A DNA stretch of 64,000 bases from Shewanella hafniensis (GCF_019655335.1 NZ_BPFD01000011.1:1-64000); one strand, 5' to 3'; numbered from the stretch's first letter, positions 1 through 9,466 are shown. Notes: generated from the sequence alone by a model not told the origin. Translations and numbers: made by a program.

Positions 1-1134
1 GATGTCATCAGAGCTTCTTAGTGAGGCAGGTGGAATAGCTGTTTGACTGTTTGTGGCTCGTATGATTCGATCTCTAGCTTCTTCATTTTCTTCACATATT
101 ACTCTTACAAGTACTGCTCTTTCATCACCCTCGTGATTATCCAACGGCGAGAAGTATTGGTATATTTCATGTGATGTCTGAAGCCCATTAACAATTTGAG
201 GATCTTCAATTGTAAGTTGCTTTCCTGCCATTACTGCTTTAGGTGTGATGATTGTTACGCCATTATTCAAATACCAAAAATTTTCTGAGTCCCTATTTTC
301 AAGTGTCTTCCGTATGCCGGTATTGACTACAACACTCCCCTGATAGTCTCTAACATTTGATTCGAATATGCTGCGTGCCAACGACCCTGAATCAGATATA
401 AACTCGTAGTATTTAGACAGACTCACTAAACATAGATAACTACCAGCGGTTGTGCCAATTGGTGATTCCGCAACCTCAAGTACTCTCGAAGTAGACGGCA
501 CATTTCTTGTCATCTCAAGGAGTTCAGATGCTCCAATAAATTCAAACGAAAAATCTGCCCCACTAAACATTTTGACAACATCTTCCTGCAGCTTTTGCAC
601 TTTCCCTGACACATTATGGTGAACTTCATCACCCTGAGTAGCATAAAAATATCGTATTTCAATTTTTGGAAATGTCTTTGCTAACTTTGCATATGAATCT
701 CTAAAAAGCTTAACCTTATCGATCAAATCAGCGTTGTAGCGAGCGGCATAATCGTCTGGATTATTTGCTAAGTTGAATAAATCCTGTGCTGACTCCCTGA
801 ATTTGATTACAGCATCTTCTTTAAAGGAGGCCGAAGTCTTCGATTGAATTATAATCAGTTCAATGTGGTTCTTTCTCTGGTTGGTATTTACTGGCGTATC
901 TTCTTTTAATGGCTCGCCATTTATAAATGTATAGATTGAATCAATTCCACCATCCCCACCATCACCCACTATTCCGTATGAAATGTCATCGTAGCTAAGG
1001 TCATAATTCTTTAATATTTCTGATGCGGAATATATTTCGAAATACTCTGAAACGGTCAGTTCATCACCAGATTCAGCACATCGTTCCTTAATTATCTGCT
1101 CAAGAATTATCTGATCATTTGTCTTTTGAGCCAT
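1..1134 (-). CDS. AIPR-family (abortive infection/phage resistance) protein, 3' end outside the window
   Basis: The minus strand is open from an ATG at 1134 (preceded by a TAAGGA ribosome site) to the window edge, giving 378 residues with no stop, so the C-terminus is missing. Conserved AIPR blocks are visible: NVRDYQG (260-266), FWYLNNGVTII (from 286), QIVNGLQTSH (313-322) and RATNSQTAIPPASLRSSDD at the cut end. Near the N-terminus, GGDGGID (59-65) followed by IIIQSK (94-99) looks like a PD-(D/E)xK nuclease core (D65, Q97, K99), which is inference. AIPR members are linked to abortive phage defence, but the mechanism is largely unknown. The gene looks more AT-rich than its neighbours, suggesting transfer. 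The family call is firm; function is inferred. Confidence 0.85.
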   Translation of the reverse strand, partial: MAQKTNDQIILEQIIKERCAESGDELTVSEYFEIYSASEILKNYDLSYDDISYGIVGDGGDGGIDSIYTFINGEPLKEDTPVNTNQRKNHIELIIIQSKTSASFKEDAVIKFRESAQDLFNLANNPDDYAARYNADLIDKVKLFRDSYAKLAKTFPKIEIRYFYATQGDEVHHNVSGKVQKLQEDVVKMFSGADFSFEFIGASELLEMTRNVPSTSRVLEVAESPIGTTAGSYLCLVSLSKYYEFISDSGSLARSIFESNVRDYQGSVVVNTGIRKTLENRDSENFWYLNNGVTIITPKAVMAGKQLTIEDPQIVNGLQTSHEIYQYFSPLDNHEGDERAVLVRVICEENEEARDRIIRATNSQTAIPPASLRSSDDI

Positions 1135-1520
1135 TTTTATTCCTTAGTAATTTGATACTTATTTGCCTTCAAAGAGCTAACATTTTATTAGTGCGCATAC
1201 GTACACAGTTAACTAGTTGTATTGAAAAGAACTTATCAGCTTTCGTCTAAATAAACCATCCGGGGAAACGCGTTTGCCGTTTTTCAAACCTACCACCCAA
1301 ACCAAAATACCCGTAAGCCATTAATTTTAAATAACTTTTACTTTGACGATTGAAGTGACGCACAAAAGTTTAAAACCAATTAAGTTTGAATATGGCTGTA
1401 TACCCATCCCGCTTCACTCACTCATGATGAAGAGTTAAAACTCTCGGTTAATAGATAAGAATTGGTAGGACAACTCGTGCGGAAATTTTCGATTAAGCTG
1501 ACGAGTGAAAACACGGAATG
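1135..1520. other. Intergenic region upstream of the AIPR gene
   Basis: This AT-rich stretch must hold the promoter of the leftward AIPR gene. No open frame with a ribosome site, hairpin or known operator stands out. It leads directly into the repeat region that starts near 1521. Confidence 0.4.
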
Positions 1521-1898
1521 GGGCAATAGCTTTTTAGCTAAACGAACAGCAGAAGTGTTAGTTAAGATTGGCACTGTTGCAACTGTGACCGTTTGCGGCA
1601 TGGATGCCGTCGTCGAGCCCTCAGGGACGAGTTTATGGCGAGTCACAGGGGAAACAATGACAATTCATGCTGCACAACTGACGACAAAATTATCTTGCTT
1701 TAGGGCAAATATCTTTTTAGTTAAACGAACAGCTGAAGGGTTAATGAGGATTGGCATTGTTGCACCAGTGACCTTCTAAAACATGGATATTTTATTAGAG
1801 CCCTCTGGGATGCTTCTTGTTAAATAAAGAGACGGAGTGTCACTGGGGAAACAATGACAATTCATGCTGCAAACTGACGATAAAGTTATCTTGCTTTG
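1521..1898. repeat. Degenerate two-copy direct repeat (about 180-195 bp per unit)
   Basis: Copy A (about 1521-1702) and copy B (about 1703-1898) share several blocks in the same order. These are GGGCAA followed by CTTTTTAG(C/T)TAAACGAACAGC, then GATTGGCA(C/T)TGTTGCA, GAGCCCTC(A/T)GGGA, GGGGAAACAATGACAATTCA and TTATCTTGCTTT. Copy B carries small insertions and deletions. An open frame runs through copy A and into copy B, but it has no ribosome site and is broken in copy B, so it is not called as a gene. It resembles decayed dispersed repeat material. Confidence 0.7.
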
Positions 1899-1910
1899 GT
1901 GCAAAAAGAA

Positions 1911-1930
1911 AAGCCCGCGGCTGCGGGCTT
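1911..1930 (-). terminator. Rho-independent terminator of the extracellular nuclease gene
   Basis: An 8-bp stem AAGCCCGC/GCGGGCTT with a 4-nt loop is followed, on the minus strand, by TTTTCTTTTT. It lies 37 bp past the nuclease stop codon. Confidence 0.8.
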
Positions 1931-1966
1931 GGCGTCACTTAAAATCAACGGAATAGAAGGACTGAC

Positions 1967-4801
1967 TTAACGATACGTCAGCGTCGTAGTATCCGTTAAC
2001 TTGTCGTTATCTTTAACGGTCAGTTCAACTGTGTGTTGTCCACGGCGGGCAAGACGTAATACCACTTGACCGTTAGCGCGGGTGCCATTGTCGAACGTCC
2101 ATTTATGTTGCTTGATTACGCCATCGGTATCGTAGCTAGTCGAGATAAACATATCGACGAACAATAAATTGATACGCTGAATTTGCGCAACGGGTGGTTG
2201 TTTAACATTGCCAGCAACCACTGTCACCATTTGCGACGTGCTATGGGTTAAGCCGTCATTATCAGTCACAGTTAGCGTGACCAGATACTCACCGCTTTGG
2301 CTGTAACTGTGAGTCACTACCTCACCCACTGCGACTGTATTATCACCAAAGCTCCACTCGGCAGACACGATTTGTCCATCGCTGTCGGTTGAAGTGGATG
2401 TCAGTTGCACCGCAGCGCCATTCACCACTTGAGTGAAACTGGCCACTGGCGCGACTTTTTCCGCTTCGAGCAAGAGTGAAATCACCACAGGATCGTGATC
2501 CGATGAGCGATACGCATCAGTTGCGAATAAGTCTTGGATTTGAGTAGGCGTCTTAAACTCTTCGTTATAATCCAATACGCGCGGTTCGTCGGTATTGATA
2601 TGCCACTCAGTCACATCCACCACTTTATCCAGCAGGGCAGCATTCGCTAAAGCATGATCCAACTGACCCGATTCTGCCGAGAACACATAGGAATAAGGGT
2701 TCGGCTTTTCAAGTTTGGCAAACAGCTCACTAAAGCCCGCGTTACCTAACGCCGTTAATGGCTCTTCCTTCGCATAGGCGTTCAAATCACCAATCAGCAA
2801 CACGCCTTGATCTGGATATTGCTCGCTAATCCATTGACCTGCAGCAGTCGCCGCACGGGTACGAGTGATATTACAGTTGCCTTGACCATCATTGAGATCA
2901 GGATCGCCCGCACATTCACTGCCCTTAGATTTAAGGTGATTAACCGCAACGACCACGCCTTCTTCACTGCCGTTCACGCTAAAGGCTTGGGTCAGCATTG
3001 GACGGTTTTTACTATCATCAAACAAGGGCTTTTGATCGCTATCTAATGGCGAATTGGCACTGGATAGAATACGTGCAACGCCCTGCGGCGTGACTTTATC
3101 GCTACGATAAATCAAGCCAACTGTGATGGCATCGGTGCCAATCGCATTCATGCCTGTTGGCGCGATATAAGCGTAACGCGTTTCACCTACAGCAGCATTC
3201 AAACCTGCGACTAAATCGGCAATGGCCGAATTGGCGCCAAAGCCATCGTTTTCAATCTCCATCAAACCAAATACGTCGGCACTGATGCCCACCATGGCGC
3301 TGACAATCTTCGCCTTTTGACGCTCAAATTCGCTTAAGGTATTAGCACCACGGGCAGTTGGGAAACCTGCACCTTGACCATCACCATTGAAGTAGTTAAG
3401 TACGTTAAAGCTAGCGACTTTTAGATTACCGCCCTCAACCAATGTAGGCGCAATTGGACGTGGGTTTTCCGCCACAAAATTCACCGTCTCGATTGGCATA
3501 ATGCGATACAAATTAAAGCCATAGTGCATTACACCCGTAAGCGATGTGGCTTTATCGCCTACACGCACAGTGTTTGATGCGCTAAGACCAGGAGCGGGGA
3601 ATTGCACAGGATCAGGATTCTGCGCCGTTAAACCGTCATCCAATAAAATACTGTCGCGTTGGTTAGCCGCGCTCACCGCCAGCGCATCCGCGCCCGGTGC
3701 CGCCACTTGCGTACCAATAAAGTGGCGCTGACTGCCTAATGAAATCTCGCCGTAACGACCGAGGTTGTAGACTTCGTTCACCACTAAATCTTGGCTGAAA
3801 CGAACACGCATGCCCTCAAATGGCTCAAAATCATCACTGCTGTTAACCGGTAAGGTCACCACAGCCGCCGTTGGCAATGCTTGTGCAGTGGCACACAACT
3901 TATGATCTGATACAGTCGTTAGTTCAGTTAAGCCTTGGTATTCAGTGACTTTGGCTTTTAAACGAATACGATCGCCCGCCACATACGCGGTAGGCGCAGT
4001 GCCGGTATACACAAACACCCCTTCCGAGGTTTGGGGATCGCTATCGGCCTCGTTATCAGCCATTTGCACGAAAATGCCCTTAAGCCCGGCTTCTTGATTA
4101 CTGACGACAACCGCTTCAACCACTAAGGTTTGACCATTAAGAGGACTGGCTGCGCCCGCGCCTTGCAGCGCATGAATTGCTGTGGCTTCTTCGCCGCACA
4201 CTAAAGAACTCGGTGGCGGGTCGACGGGATCGGTTGGCGTACCGGCGTTGAATTTACCGAGATCAGAAATATCATCCTTCGCAAAACCTAACCAAGTGCT
4301 AAAGCTGACAGCATCGTCACTGATGGGATCGGCAATCAGCTGATCAGGATTACGGCGCAGAGTATTATCTTGAGTGGATAAATCACCACTGCCCCACTCT
4401 GCACCGGGATCGACACCAACTTGGCCTAAACTATCAATCACTTGATTTTGATAAGCCAGTTCAATCGCATCGTCACCGTTAAAGAAGCTGGCGTTACTCT
4501 GTTGATTGGTAACCGCAAGAATATCGGCAGACGCGTCGTTATCGGCAACCACATACGTCGCCCCCGCCGCTAATGAGCCAGTGAGCGCTATGGTCGTACC
4601 GACGTTGGTGCTGCCATTGAAATAAAAACGCAATTGGTATTGGCTTAAATCAATAGCGCCCGCGGTTGGGTTATACAGTTCGATGGCTTTATTATTGCTG
4701 CTGCCTTCGACATATTCTGAAATGATCACATTATCCGCGCCATGGGCAAGCCCACAAACGCTGCTGATGGCTAACGCCAGCACAGTTTTAGTGTTAAACA
4801 T
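1967..4801 (-). CDS. ExeM/NucH-family extracellular endonuclease with LTD, endonuclease/exonuclease/phosphatase and PKD domains
   Basis: This is a secreted 944-residue nuclease. A signal peptide (about 1-21, cut after CGLAHG/A) precedes a lamin-tail domain (about 24-130, VIISEYVEGSSNNKAIELYN). An OB-fold-like segment follows (about 200-410), then an endonuclease/exonuclease/phosphatase domain (about 455-770). That domain shows LKVASFNVLNYF, LMEIENDG, VVAVNHLKSKG, LLIGDLNAYAKE and SSDHDPVV, which carry the catalytic Asn, Glu, His and Asp residues of the family. Two PKD-like repeats end the protein. The architecture is that of Shewanella extracellular DNases, most like ExeS, which use extracellular DNA as a phosphate source and affect biofilms. 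The start has an AGGGG site. It is a single gene ending at a strong terminator. Confidence 0.88.
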   Translation of the reverse strand: MFNTKTVLALAISSVCGLAHGADNVIISEYVEGSSNNKAIELYNPTAGAIDLSQYQLRFYFNGSTNVGTTIALTGSLAAGATYVVADNDASADILAVTNQQSNASFFNGDDAIELAYQNQVIDSLGQVGVDPGAEWGSGDLSTQDNTLRRNPDQLIADPISDDAVSFSTWLGFAKDDISDLGKFNAGTPTDPVDPPPSSLVCGEEATAIHALQGAGAASPLNGQTLVVEAVVVSNQEAGLKGIFVQMADNEADSDPQTSEGVFVYTGTAPTAYVAGDRIRLKAKVTEYQGLTELTTVSDHKLCATAQALPTAAVVTLPVNSSDDFEPFEGMRVRFSQDLVVNEVYNLGRYGEISLGSQRHFIGTQVAAPGADALAVSAANQRDSILLDDGLTAQNPDPVQFPAPGLSASNTVRVGDKATSLTGVMHYGFNLYRIMPIETVNFVAENPRPIAPTLVEGGNLKVASFNVLNYFNGDGQGAGFPTARGANTLSEFERQKAKIVSAMVGISADVFGLMEIENDGFGANSAIADLVAGLNAAVGETRYAYIAPTGMNAIGTDAITVGLIYRSDKVTPQGVARILSSANSPLDSDQKPLFDDSKNRPMLTQAFSVNGSEEGVVVAVNHLKSKGSECAGDPDLNDGQGNCNITRTRAATAAGQWISEQYPDQGVLLIGDLNAYAKEEPLTALGNAGFSELFAKLEKPNPYSYVFSAESGQLDHALANAALLDKVVDVTEWHINTDEPRVLDYNEEFKTPTQIQDLFATDAYRSSDHDPVVISLLLEAEKVAPVASFTQVVNGAAVQLTSTSTDSDGQIVSAEWSFGDNTVAVGEVVTHSYSQSGEYLVTLTVTDNDGLTHSTSQMVTVVAGNVKQPPVAQIQRINLLFVDMFISTSYDTDGVIKQHKWTFDNGTRANGQVVLRLARRGQHTVELTVKDNDKLTDTTTLTYR

Positions 4802-5124
4802 TGAGACCCCTAAATGTATTGTTTTAATATTTTGTATTGAATTGCGATTTAATGGATGTGCTTAGATGCTTCAAGATGATGTCACCTCGAAGACTGACGA
4901 TACTATAGGCGACCAAGGTTACAAATTGGTTGCGCTAAAGTTGCAGCTTAAGGTTGATATTATTGGTAGGATTTGACAATCAGAGCTTAGCGATCAGAAC
5001 TAGGAAGAAAGCAGTACGGGAAATGCTGGCCGCTCATTACAAATGCGGCAGGAATAATCAATGTGATGGGATAAATGGCTCTTAAAAATAAGCAGAGCCA
5101 ATGGATGAAAGTCCTGACGCTGGG
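4802..5124. other. Intergenic region between the nuclease and the DUF module
   Basis: This 323-bp stretch holds the nuclease promoter, not precisely located, and a weak hairpin at 5076-5100 downstream of the GDYXXLXY gene. No other gene or repeat is visible. Confidence 0.5.
5076..5100 (-). terminator. Weak candidate terminator of the DUF2157-DUF4401-GDYXXLXY operon
   Basis: TGGCTCT and AGAGCCA form a 7-bp stem with an 11-nt A/T-rich loop, followed by TTTAT on the minus strand. It lies about 25 bp past the stop of the last gene. The T-tract is short, so termination here is uncertain. Confidence 0.4.
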
Positions 5125-5640
5125 CTATAAGGGCTCAAGTTTTTCATCAAGTAAACTGACCAGCAGTAACTCACCTTGGGCGTTCACCCTAAACTCGCCG
5201 TATTTAGCCGCACTAAAATGATCGGCTTGCCCTTCTTCAAAGAAAAAGCTGTTCGATGCGAGCTTAATTTGATTACCACGGACACGAAATTGCACCCGCA
5301 GCTGATCTTTACCCAGCGCTTGGTCAGTATAAAAATCCACAAAACGTGCCACTTTTTGCCCATCCAGTGCCAGCAACAACTGGCCCTGCATTTGTTGCGG
5401 CGCTAAGGCGCTGCGCACATCGCGGGCAATGGCATATTCCAGCGCCATGTAATCCCCCTGCATTAACGAGCGCGGATCGACTGGCGCTAATGCAAAGCGC
5501 ACGACTTGGCCGTGATTCAGCAGTTGTTCGAATTTGAAAATGCGCCAATTCACGCCAGCAAGAATCGCAACGGTCGTAAAAAGTACTATGCCCAGCGCCC
5601 ATTTATGTGAAGCCGCCAGTTTTCCCATCACATTTCCCAT
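5125..5640 (-). CDS. GDYXXLXY domain-containing membrane-anchored protein
   Basis: This 171-residue protein has one N-terminal membrane segment (about 13-32, WALGIVLFTTVAILAGVNW). The family-naming motif GDYMALEY lies near residue 65, inside the typical LAPVDPRSLMQGDYMALEY context. The rest is probably a periplasmic domain. The ATG at 5640 shares one base with the stop of the upstream DUF4401 gene (TGATG) and has AAGGAG 8 bases upstream, so it is preferred over a TTG three bases earlier. It is the last gene of a three-gene operon with DUF2157 and DUF4401 membrane proteins, a recurrent partnership. The biochemical function is unknown. Confidence 0.85.
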   Translation of the reverse strand: MGNVMGKLAASHKWALGIVLFTTVAILAGVNWRIFKFEQLLNHGQVVRFALAPVDPRSLMQGDYMALEYAIARDVRSALAPQQMQGQLLLALDGQKVARFVDFYTDQALGKDQLRVQFRVRGNQIKLASNSFFFEEGQADHFSAAKYGEFRVNAQGELLLVSLLDEKLEPL

Positions 5641-6839
5641 CAAATAGTCTCCTTGGCATTTTCATTGGCAGGAAATAACCGCCACATCAGCATCCTTGCC
5701 ACCAGCAGTAGCGCACCCAAACCCATCAAATAAGCAGATTTAAGCAGTAGTGTTGTTTCTAAGGAATAATAATATCCGCTGACAAACAACAGCGCCGACA
5801 CCATTCCCATGCCTTTTAGCCAAGGCTCATTGCAATAGTGGCCAAGCAGAATCAATAGGATAGCCGTCGATAATCCCTGCATGGGTAAAGATAAACCGCT
5901 AATAACCATTAAACCGAGAAAACAGCCTATCGCCGCTATTGAGCTAAGTGATTGTTGGCGTTCGCGAAATACAGTGATCAACAATAATCCGCAAATGACA
6001 AAAATAATCGACAGATGGCTAAGCGTGAGCCACAGACTTTGCTGCCAAGGACTGAATAAGGCTTCAAAAATACTGTCCATGCTAAAGGCATGCATCAGTT
6101 GCAATGTCAGTAATGCCAGTGCAAAGCCGTAAATAAGCATGCGCGCGCGGCGGTAATGACGCCCGCACCGATTGATATTGAACAACACTAGACTAATGAT
6201 TAAGGCAAACAGACTTGGGCTGACATTGAGCCATTCGAATTTATCCATGAGGCCAATCACGCACCAACTTAAGCCAAACGCGAACACAAACTGGGCTAAC
6301 CCATGGGCAATTAAGCCCCACAGCAGCAAGAGCATGCCCGCCATACACAGATACCAATTAAAGCTAAAATCATTGTCGATTAAATCATAGAATCCCCAAG
6401 CCACACCGATCAAACCACTCAAACAGGCGGCAAAAGCAAATTGCTCAATGAAAATCTGTTGCCGCGGTAAAAAGTACAGCCCAATGCCCACCGCCAAATA
6501 AGTTAAGCCGATAAATAAGGCGACGCCCTCACCACTCTGATCGAACATAGCGCCAAATGCTGCCATCATAAAACCCAATAGAAACAGAGCCGCTATCCAA
6601 GCGGCGAAGGCTTGCATAGCGGCAATATACCAAGGAATATCTTGGTTTTCTGGCATTTGGGGCGCGCTGACTTTCCCCTCGGTATACAAGGATTGCCACA
6701 GTGTTATCAGACTGAATTCACCCGATGCATCAGTTGAAGCGGCATCCTCTTTTGATGGAGATTTTAAAGGAGTCGCTACTGAACTCGTTAAAGAATTGGT
6801 CACCATGTCGCCATCCGGTAAGCCATTATTATTGCTCAT
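5640..6839 (-). CDS. DUF4401 domain-containing integral membrane protein
   Basis: This 399-residue protein begins with a Ser/Thr-rich cytoplasmic stretch of about 70 residues. About ten hydrophobic helices follow (for example AFAAWIAALFLLGFMMAAFGA and LFIGLTYLAVGIGLYFL) up to a short Asn/Lys tail. The pattern and the neighbours fit DUF4401. Its start overlaps the end of the DUF2157 gene by 11 bp, with GGGAG as ribosome site. Its stop shares a base with the GDYXXLXY start, so the three are probably translationally coupled. No catalytic residues are evident and its role is unknown. It may form an inner-membrane complex with both neighbours. Confidence 0.82.
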   Translation of the reverse strand: MSNNNGLPDGDMVTNSLTSSVATPLKSPSKEDAASTDASGEFSLITLWQSLYTEGKVSAPQMPENQDIPWYIAAMQAFAAWIAALFLLGFMMAAFGAMFDQSGEGVALFIGLTYLAVGIGLYFLPRQQIFIEQFAFAACLSGLIGVAWGFYDLIDNDFSFNWYLCMAGMLLLLWGLIAHGLAQFVFAFGLSWCVIGLMDKFEWLNVSPSLFALIISLVLFNINRCGRHYRRARMLIYGFALALLTLQLMHAFSMDSIFEALFSPWQQSLWLTLSHLSIIFVICGLLLITVFRERQQSLSSIAAIGCFLGLMVISGLSLPMQGLSTAILLILLGHYCNEPWLKGMGMVSALLFVSGYYYSLETTLLLKSAYLMGLGALLLVARMLMWRLFPANENAKETI

Positions 6840-8001
6840 GAATGTCTCCCACTTTCCCTTGGGTCGCTCTCGCAGCGGGCTTAGGTGCTAATTCAGACAT
6901 AGATTCAGGCATAGATTCTGACTGTGGTTTAAGCTTGCGACTAAGTGCCTTTAACCAAAGGCTTAATCCTGTGCTCGCCAAAATGATGTAAAGCCCAATA
7001 AACAAAAATCCGCCTATGGGATCATTGTCCTCAAACATCAGCCGGATCAGTAACGCAGCGCCCACGGCAATCAGGCTAAAACCGCCCAAGGCCAAGGGAT
7101 ATATGCGCGGTAAGCGATAGCGAAAAATAACGAATCCAAATATCAGGTGGGCAATATAACCACAAATGATCCAAGTACTCGCGCCATCAGACTTAAAAAG
7201 ATCGTCGAAAATCAACCAAGTGATTAACCAAGTAAAACAACCCATAGCAAACAATGAGCAGGCATATTCGAGGATTGGCGCGTGCCAACGCCCCGCGACG
7301 TTACGGCCTAACAATACAAAAGCGTAATAAAAAGATAAATTCAAACAGATAAAGATCAGCAGTTGGCTTTGCTCATCCAAGAAAGCTCCCCATAAATGCG
7401 AAAAGGAATCCAAAAATATCCCTATGCTTAGGTTAATAAGCCCCACCAACAGCAGCCATAAACCATCGAATCCTGCCACCCACGCAAAGGGGAAAATCAC
7501 TAACGCCCATAGGGCGAATAGCTGCCAAGGATCGGCACCCGTTTGGTAGGTTTGTCCAACCAGCGCTAATAAACCGCCCACCAATACGCTCGCGGCCAGT
7601 AACACGCCATTGGCTGTCGTCGCACCAAATCTGCTGTTGTTGCTGTCGTTGCATTGATTACTGCGGTTACTATGACTGTGACGAAGGGAATGGGCAGCCG
7701 CAGAAAGGGAATTAGCACGATAATAGAGCCAAGCAAATGCGGCGATGGCGAGCACTATCGCCACTTCAATCAGTCCGAATTTGGCAACACGCCCGAGGGA
7801 TTGCCAATTGTAGGCAAAGAAAAAAATTACCCCAGAGGCAAAGCTTAACGCGCCAAACCAGAGCAATAGGTTAGCGATTAAACTGCGCCAGCTCGACGCA
7901 TCTGGCAACACTGTAACCTGCCGATAAAGCGTATTCGCTTGCTCTTGCGTGATATGTCCCTGTTCAACCCAGCCACACACTTGAGATTTTATCTGGCTCA
8001 A
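6829..8001 (-). CDS. DUF2157 domain-containing integral membrane protein
   Basis: This 390-residue protein opens with a cytoplasmic segment typical of DUF2157 (VEQGHITQEQANTLYRQ, about 12-28). About ten membrane helices follow, then a charged C-terminus rich in Ser, Glu and Pro. A low-complexity insert rich in Ser, Asn and His (about 108-130) separates the second and third helices and is probably a lineage-specific loop. The start is TTG at 8001 with GGGAGAA upstream. It is the first gene of the module with DUF4401 and GDYXXLXY, so the promoter should lie in 8002-8139, shared divergently with the solute-binding gene. Function is unknown. Confidence 0.82.
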   Translation of the reverse strand: MSQIKSQVCGWVEQGHITQEQANTLYRQVTVLPDASSWRSLIANLLLWFGALSFASGVIFFFAYNWQSLGRVAKFGLIEVAIVLAIAAFAWLYYRANSLSAAAHSLRHSHSNRSNQCNDSNNSRFGATTANGVLLAASVLVGGLLALVGQTYQTGADPWQLFALWALVIFPFAWVAGFDGLWLLLVGLINLSIGIFLDSFSHLWGAFLDEQSQLLIFICLNLSFYYAFVLLGRNVAGRWHAPILEYACSLFAMGCFTWLITWLIFDDLFKSDGASTWIICGYIAHLIFGFVIFRYRLPRIYPLALGGFSLIAVGAALLIRLMFEDNDPIGGFLFIGLYIILASTGLSLWLKALSRKLKPQSESMPESMSELAPKPAARATQGKVGDIHEQ

Positions 8002-8139
8002 TGTGAGTTCTCCCTCGTCCTGTTTACGCTAGCTTACTATGACCCATTAAAAACTCGCACCATATCAACAGGGTTAAGTAAATTAAATTGTGTATACTTG
8101 TAAGAAAATCATTAACCTTTGGAATGATTAGGGGTAAAC

Positions 8140-8985
8140 ATGGTATTTAGACACTTGTATCGTCTGCTGTTTATTTTTATCTTAGGCTTTAGCATCTTTT
8201 CGGCCGCAATCGCCCAAGATAACAATCAGTCACCCACAGCACCTAATACAATAGTCCCCAATACAACAGCACCCAACACGATACCGACTATTCGTGTCGG
8301 TGGTTATCCATTTGCCCCCTATGTGGATCTACAACAGGATGGCCGTTATACAGGCCTCACCCTCGATATCATTAATGCATTGAATCAAATACAACAAGAA
8401 GTGTTTTTTGAATTTACCGTCACCAGTATTGAGCACAGATATAAAGCCTATATGTTAGGCCGCTTCGACATGATGATATTTGAGAATCCCGCCTGGGGAT
8501 GGCAAAAAATTGCGGATCAGTTTATTCCGCTAAATATGATAGATGGAGAAGTGTTTATTGCGCTTAAGGCCAAAGCCCATAATCAAAATTATTTCAAAAA
8601 CTTAACCAATAAATCAATCGCATTCGTTAAGGGCTATCACTATCAGTTTGCCCACTTTGAAACCGATACTGAAACGCTGAAAAAGCAATTTCGCCCTTTA
8701 TTTGTCAGCAACAATAGAGCCTCTATCGAAAGCATTCTGCGCGAACGGGCTGATATCGCTCCTGTCACTCATTCCTATTTACAGTATTATTTAAAGGCTA
8801 ATCCACAAGAGAGCCATTTACTTTTAATATCAGATAAATGGGACCAAAAGTACGATAATGGCATCTTGCTTAACCACAGTTCATCACTCGATGCTAAGAA
8901 GCTAACACACTGGATTCAGCAGCTCATCAACAATGGCAAACTCACCGAACTCGCTGCCCAATACGCAATCCAGTCGAGCCAATAA
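8140..8985 (+). CDS. Periplasmic amino-acid-type solute-binding protein (SBP_bac_3 family)
   Basis: This 281-residue protein has a signal peptide (about 1-25, ending SAAIA/QD). A short Pro-Asn-Thr repeat follows (PNTIVPNTTAPNTIPT, about 35-50). The binding domain opens with IRVGGYPFAPYVDLQQDGRYTGLTLDIINAL, as in the family-3 extracellular binding proteins. No permease or ATPase gene is adjacent, so it may serve a distant transporter or act as a signalling binding protein, as many Shewanella paralogues may. The ATG at 8140 has GGGGTAA upstream. The ligand cannot be told from the sequence. Confidence 0.75.
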   Translation: MVFRHLYRLLFIFILGFSIFSAAIAQDNNQSPTAPNTIVPNTTAPNTIPTIRVGGYPFAPYVDLQQDGRYTGLTLDIINALNQIQQEVFFEFTVTSIEHRYKAYMLGRFDMMIFENPAWGWQKIADQFIPLNMIDGEVFIALKAKAHNQNYFKNLTNKSIAFVKGYHYQFAHFETDTETLKKQFRPLFVSNNRASIESILRERADIAPVTHSYLQYYLKANPQESHLLLISDKWDQKYDNGILLNHSSSLDAKKLTHWIQQLINNGKLTELAAQYAIQSSQ

Positions 8986-9070
8986 TGTTTTATTCACACT
9001 ATTAGCGCAATTAGTTTCGCCAAGCCGTTAACGCGTCAAGCGCGATGATTATCTGAGCATGATTAGCGAT

Positions 9071-9466
9071 TTATGCGACAGACAACAGAGGCCCAAGCAT
9101 TGCCAAAGTGCCAATTAGCAAAAAAATTAAAGCCTGCACTATAATCATCTGGCCACTATTTGGCGGGCTCAAAGTGGCAATATAAAACTGCCAAATTGCG
9201 AAGATCCCGTAATTCATCCCAAGAAATAACAATAAGCTATAGGCATACATACCTGGGATCACTCTAAGCGCACAGGCCAAAAGTACCGCAGTTGAGGCCA
9301 CAAAAAACACTGACTGACAATGAAATAAACAGCGCAGCATTTGCTTGCTCTGCTGGGAAACATTGGCCTTTAACAGCGGCGCCAATAGAACACGCTTACC
9401 ATAGATCAAATGGTATCCACAGACTCCAGCACTCAAGACAGTTGCTGCCATTAATGTTAAAACCAT
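9071..9466 (-). CDS. Small four-helix membrane protein, unrecognised
   Basis: This 131-residue protein contains four hydrophobic helices, at about 1-18, 50-68, 74-95 and 106-129. A basic loop (YGKRVLLAPLLKANVSQQSKQ) lies between the first two. The start ATG has an AGGAG site. No family motif is recognised. It stands alone between the convergent solute-binding gene and the next leftward gene. That it is coding is supported by its start signal and membrane pattern. Confidence 0.6.
   Translation of the reverse strand: MVLTLMAATVLSAGVCGYHLIYGKRVLLAPLLKANVSQQSKQMLRCLFHCQSVFFVASTAVLLACALRVIPGMYAYSLLLFLGMNYGIFAIWQFYIATLSPPNSGQMIIVQALIFLLIGTLAMLGPLLSVA

Noticed and set aside
1462..1779. Open frame of 105 residues over the direct repeat
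   Set aside because: It has no ribosome site, its sequence mirrors the repeat and copy B is broken. It is repeat-derived.
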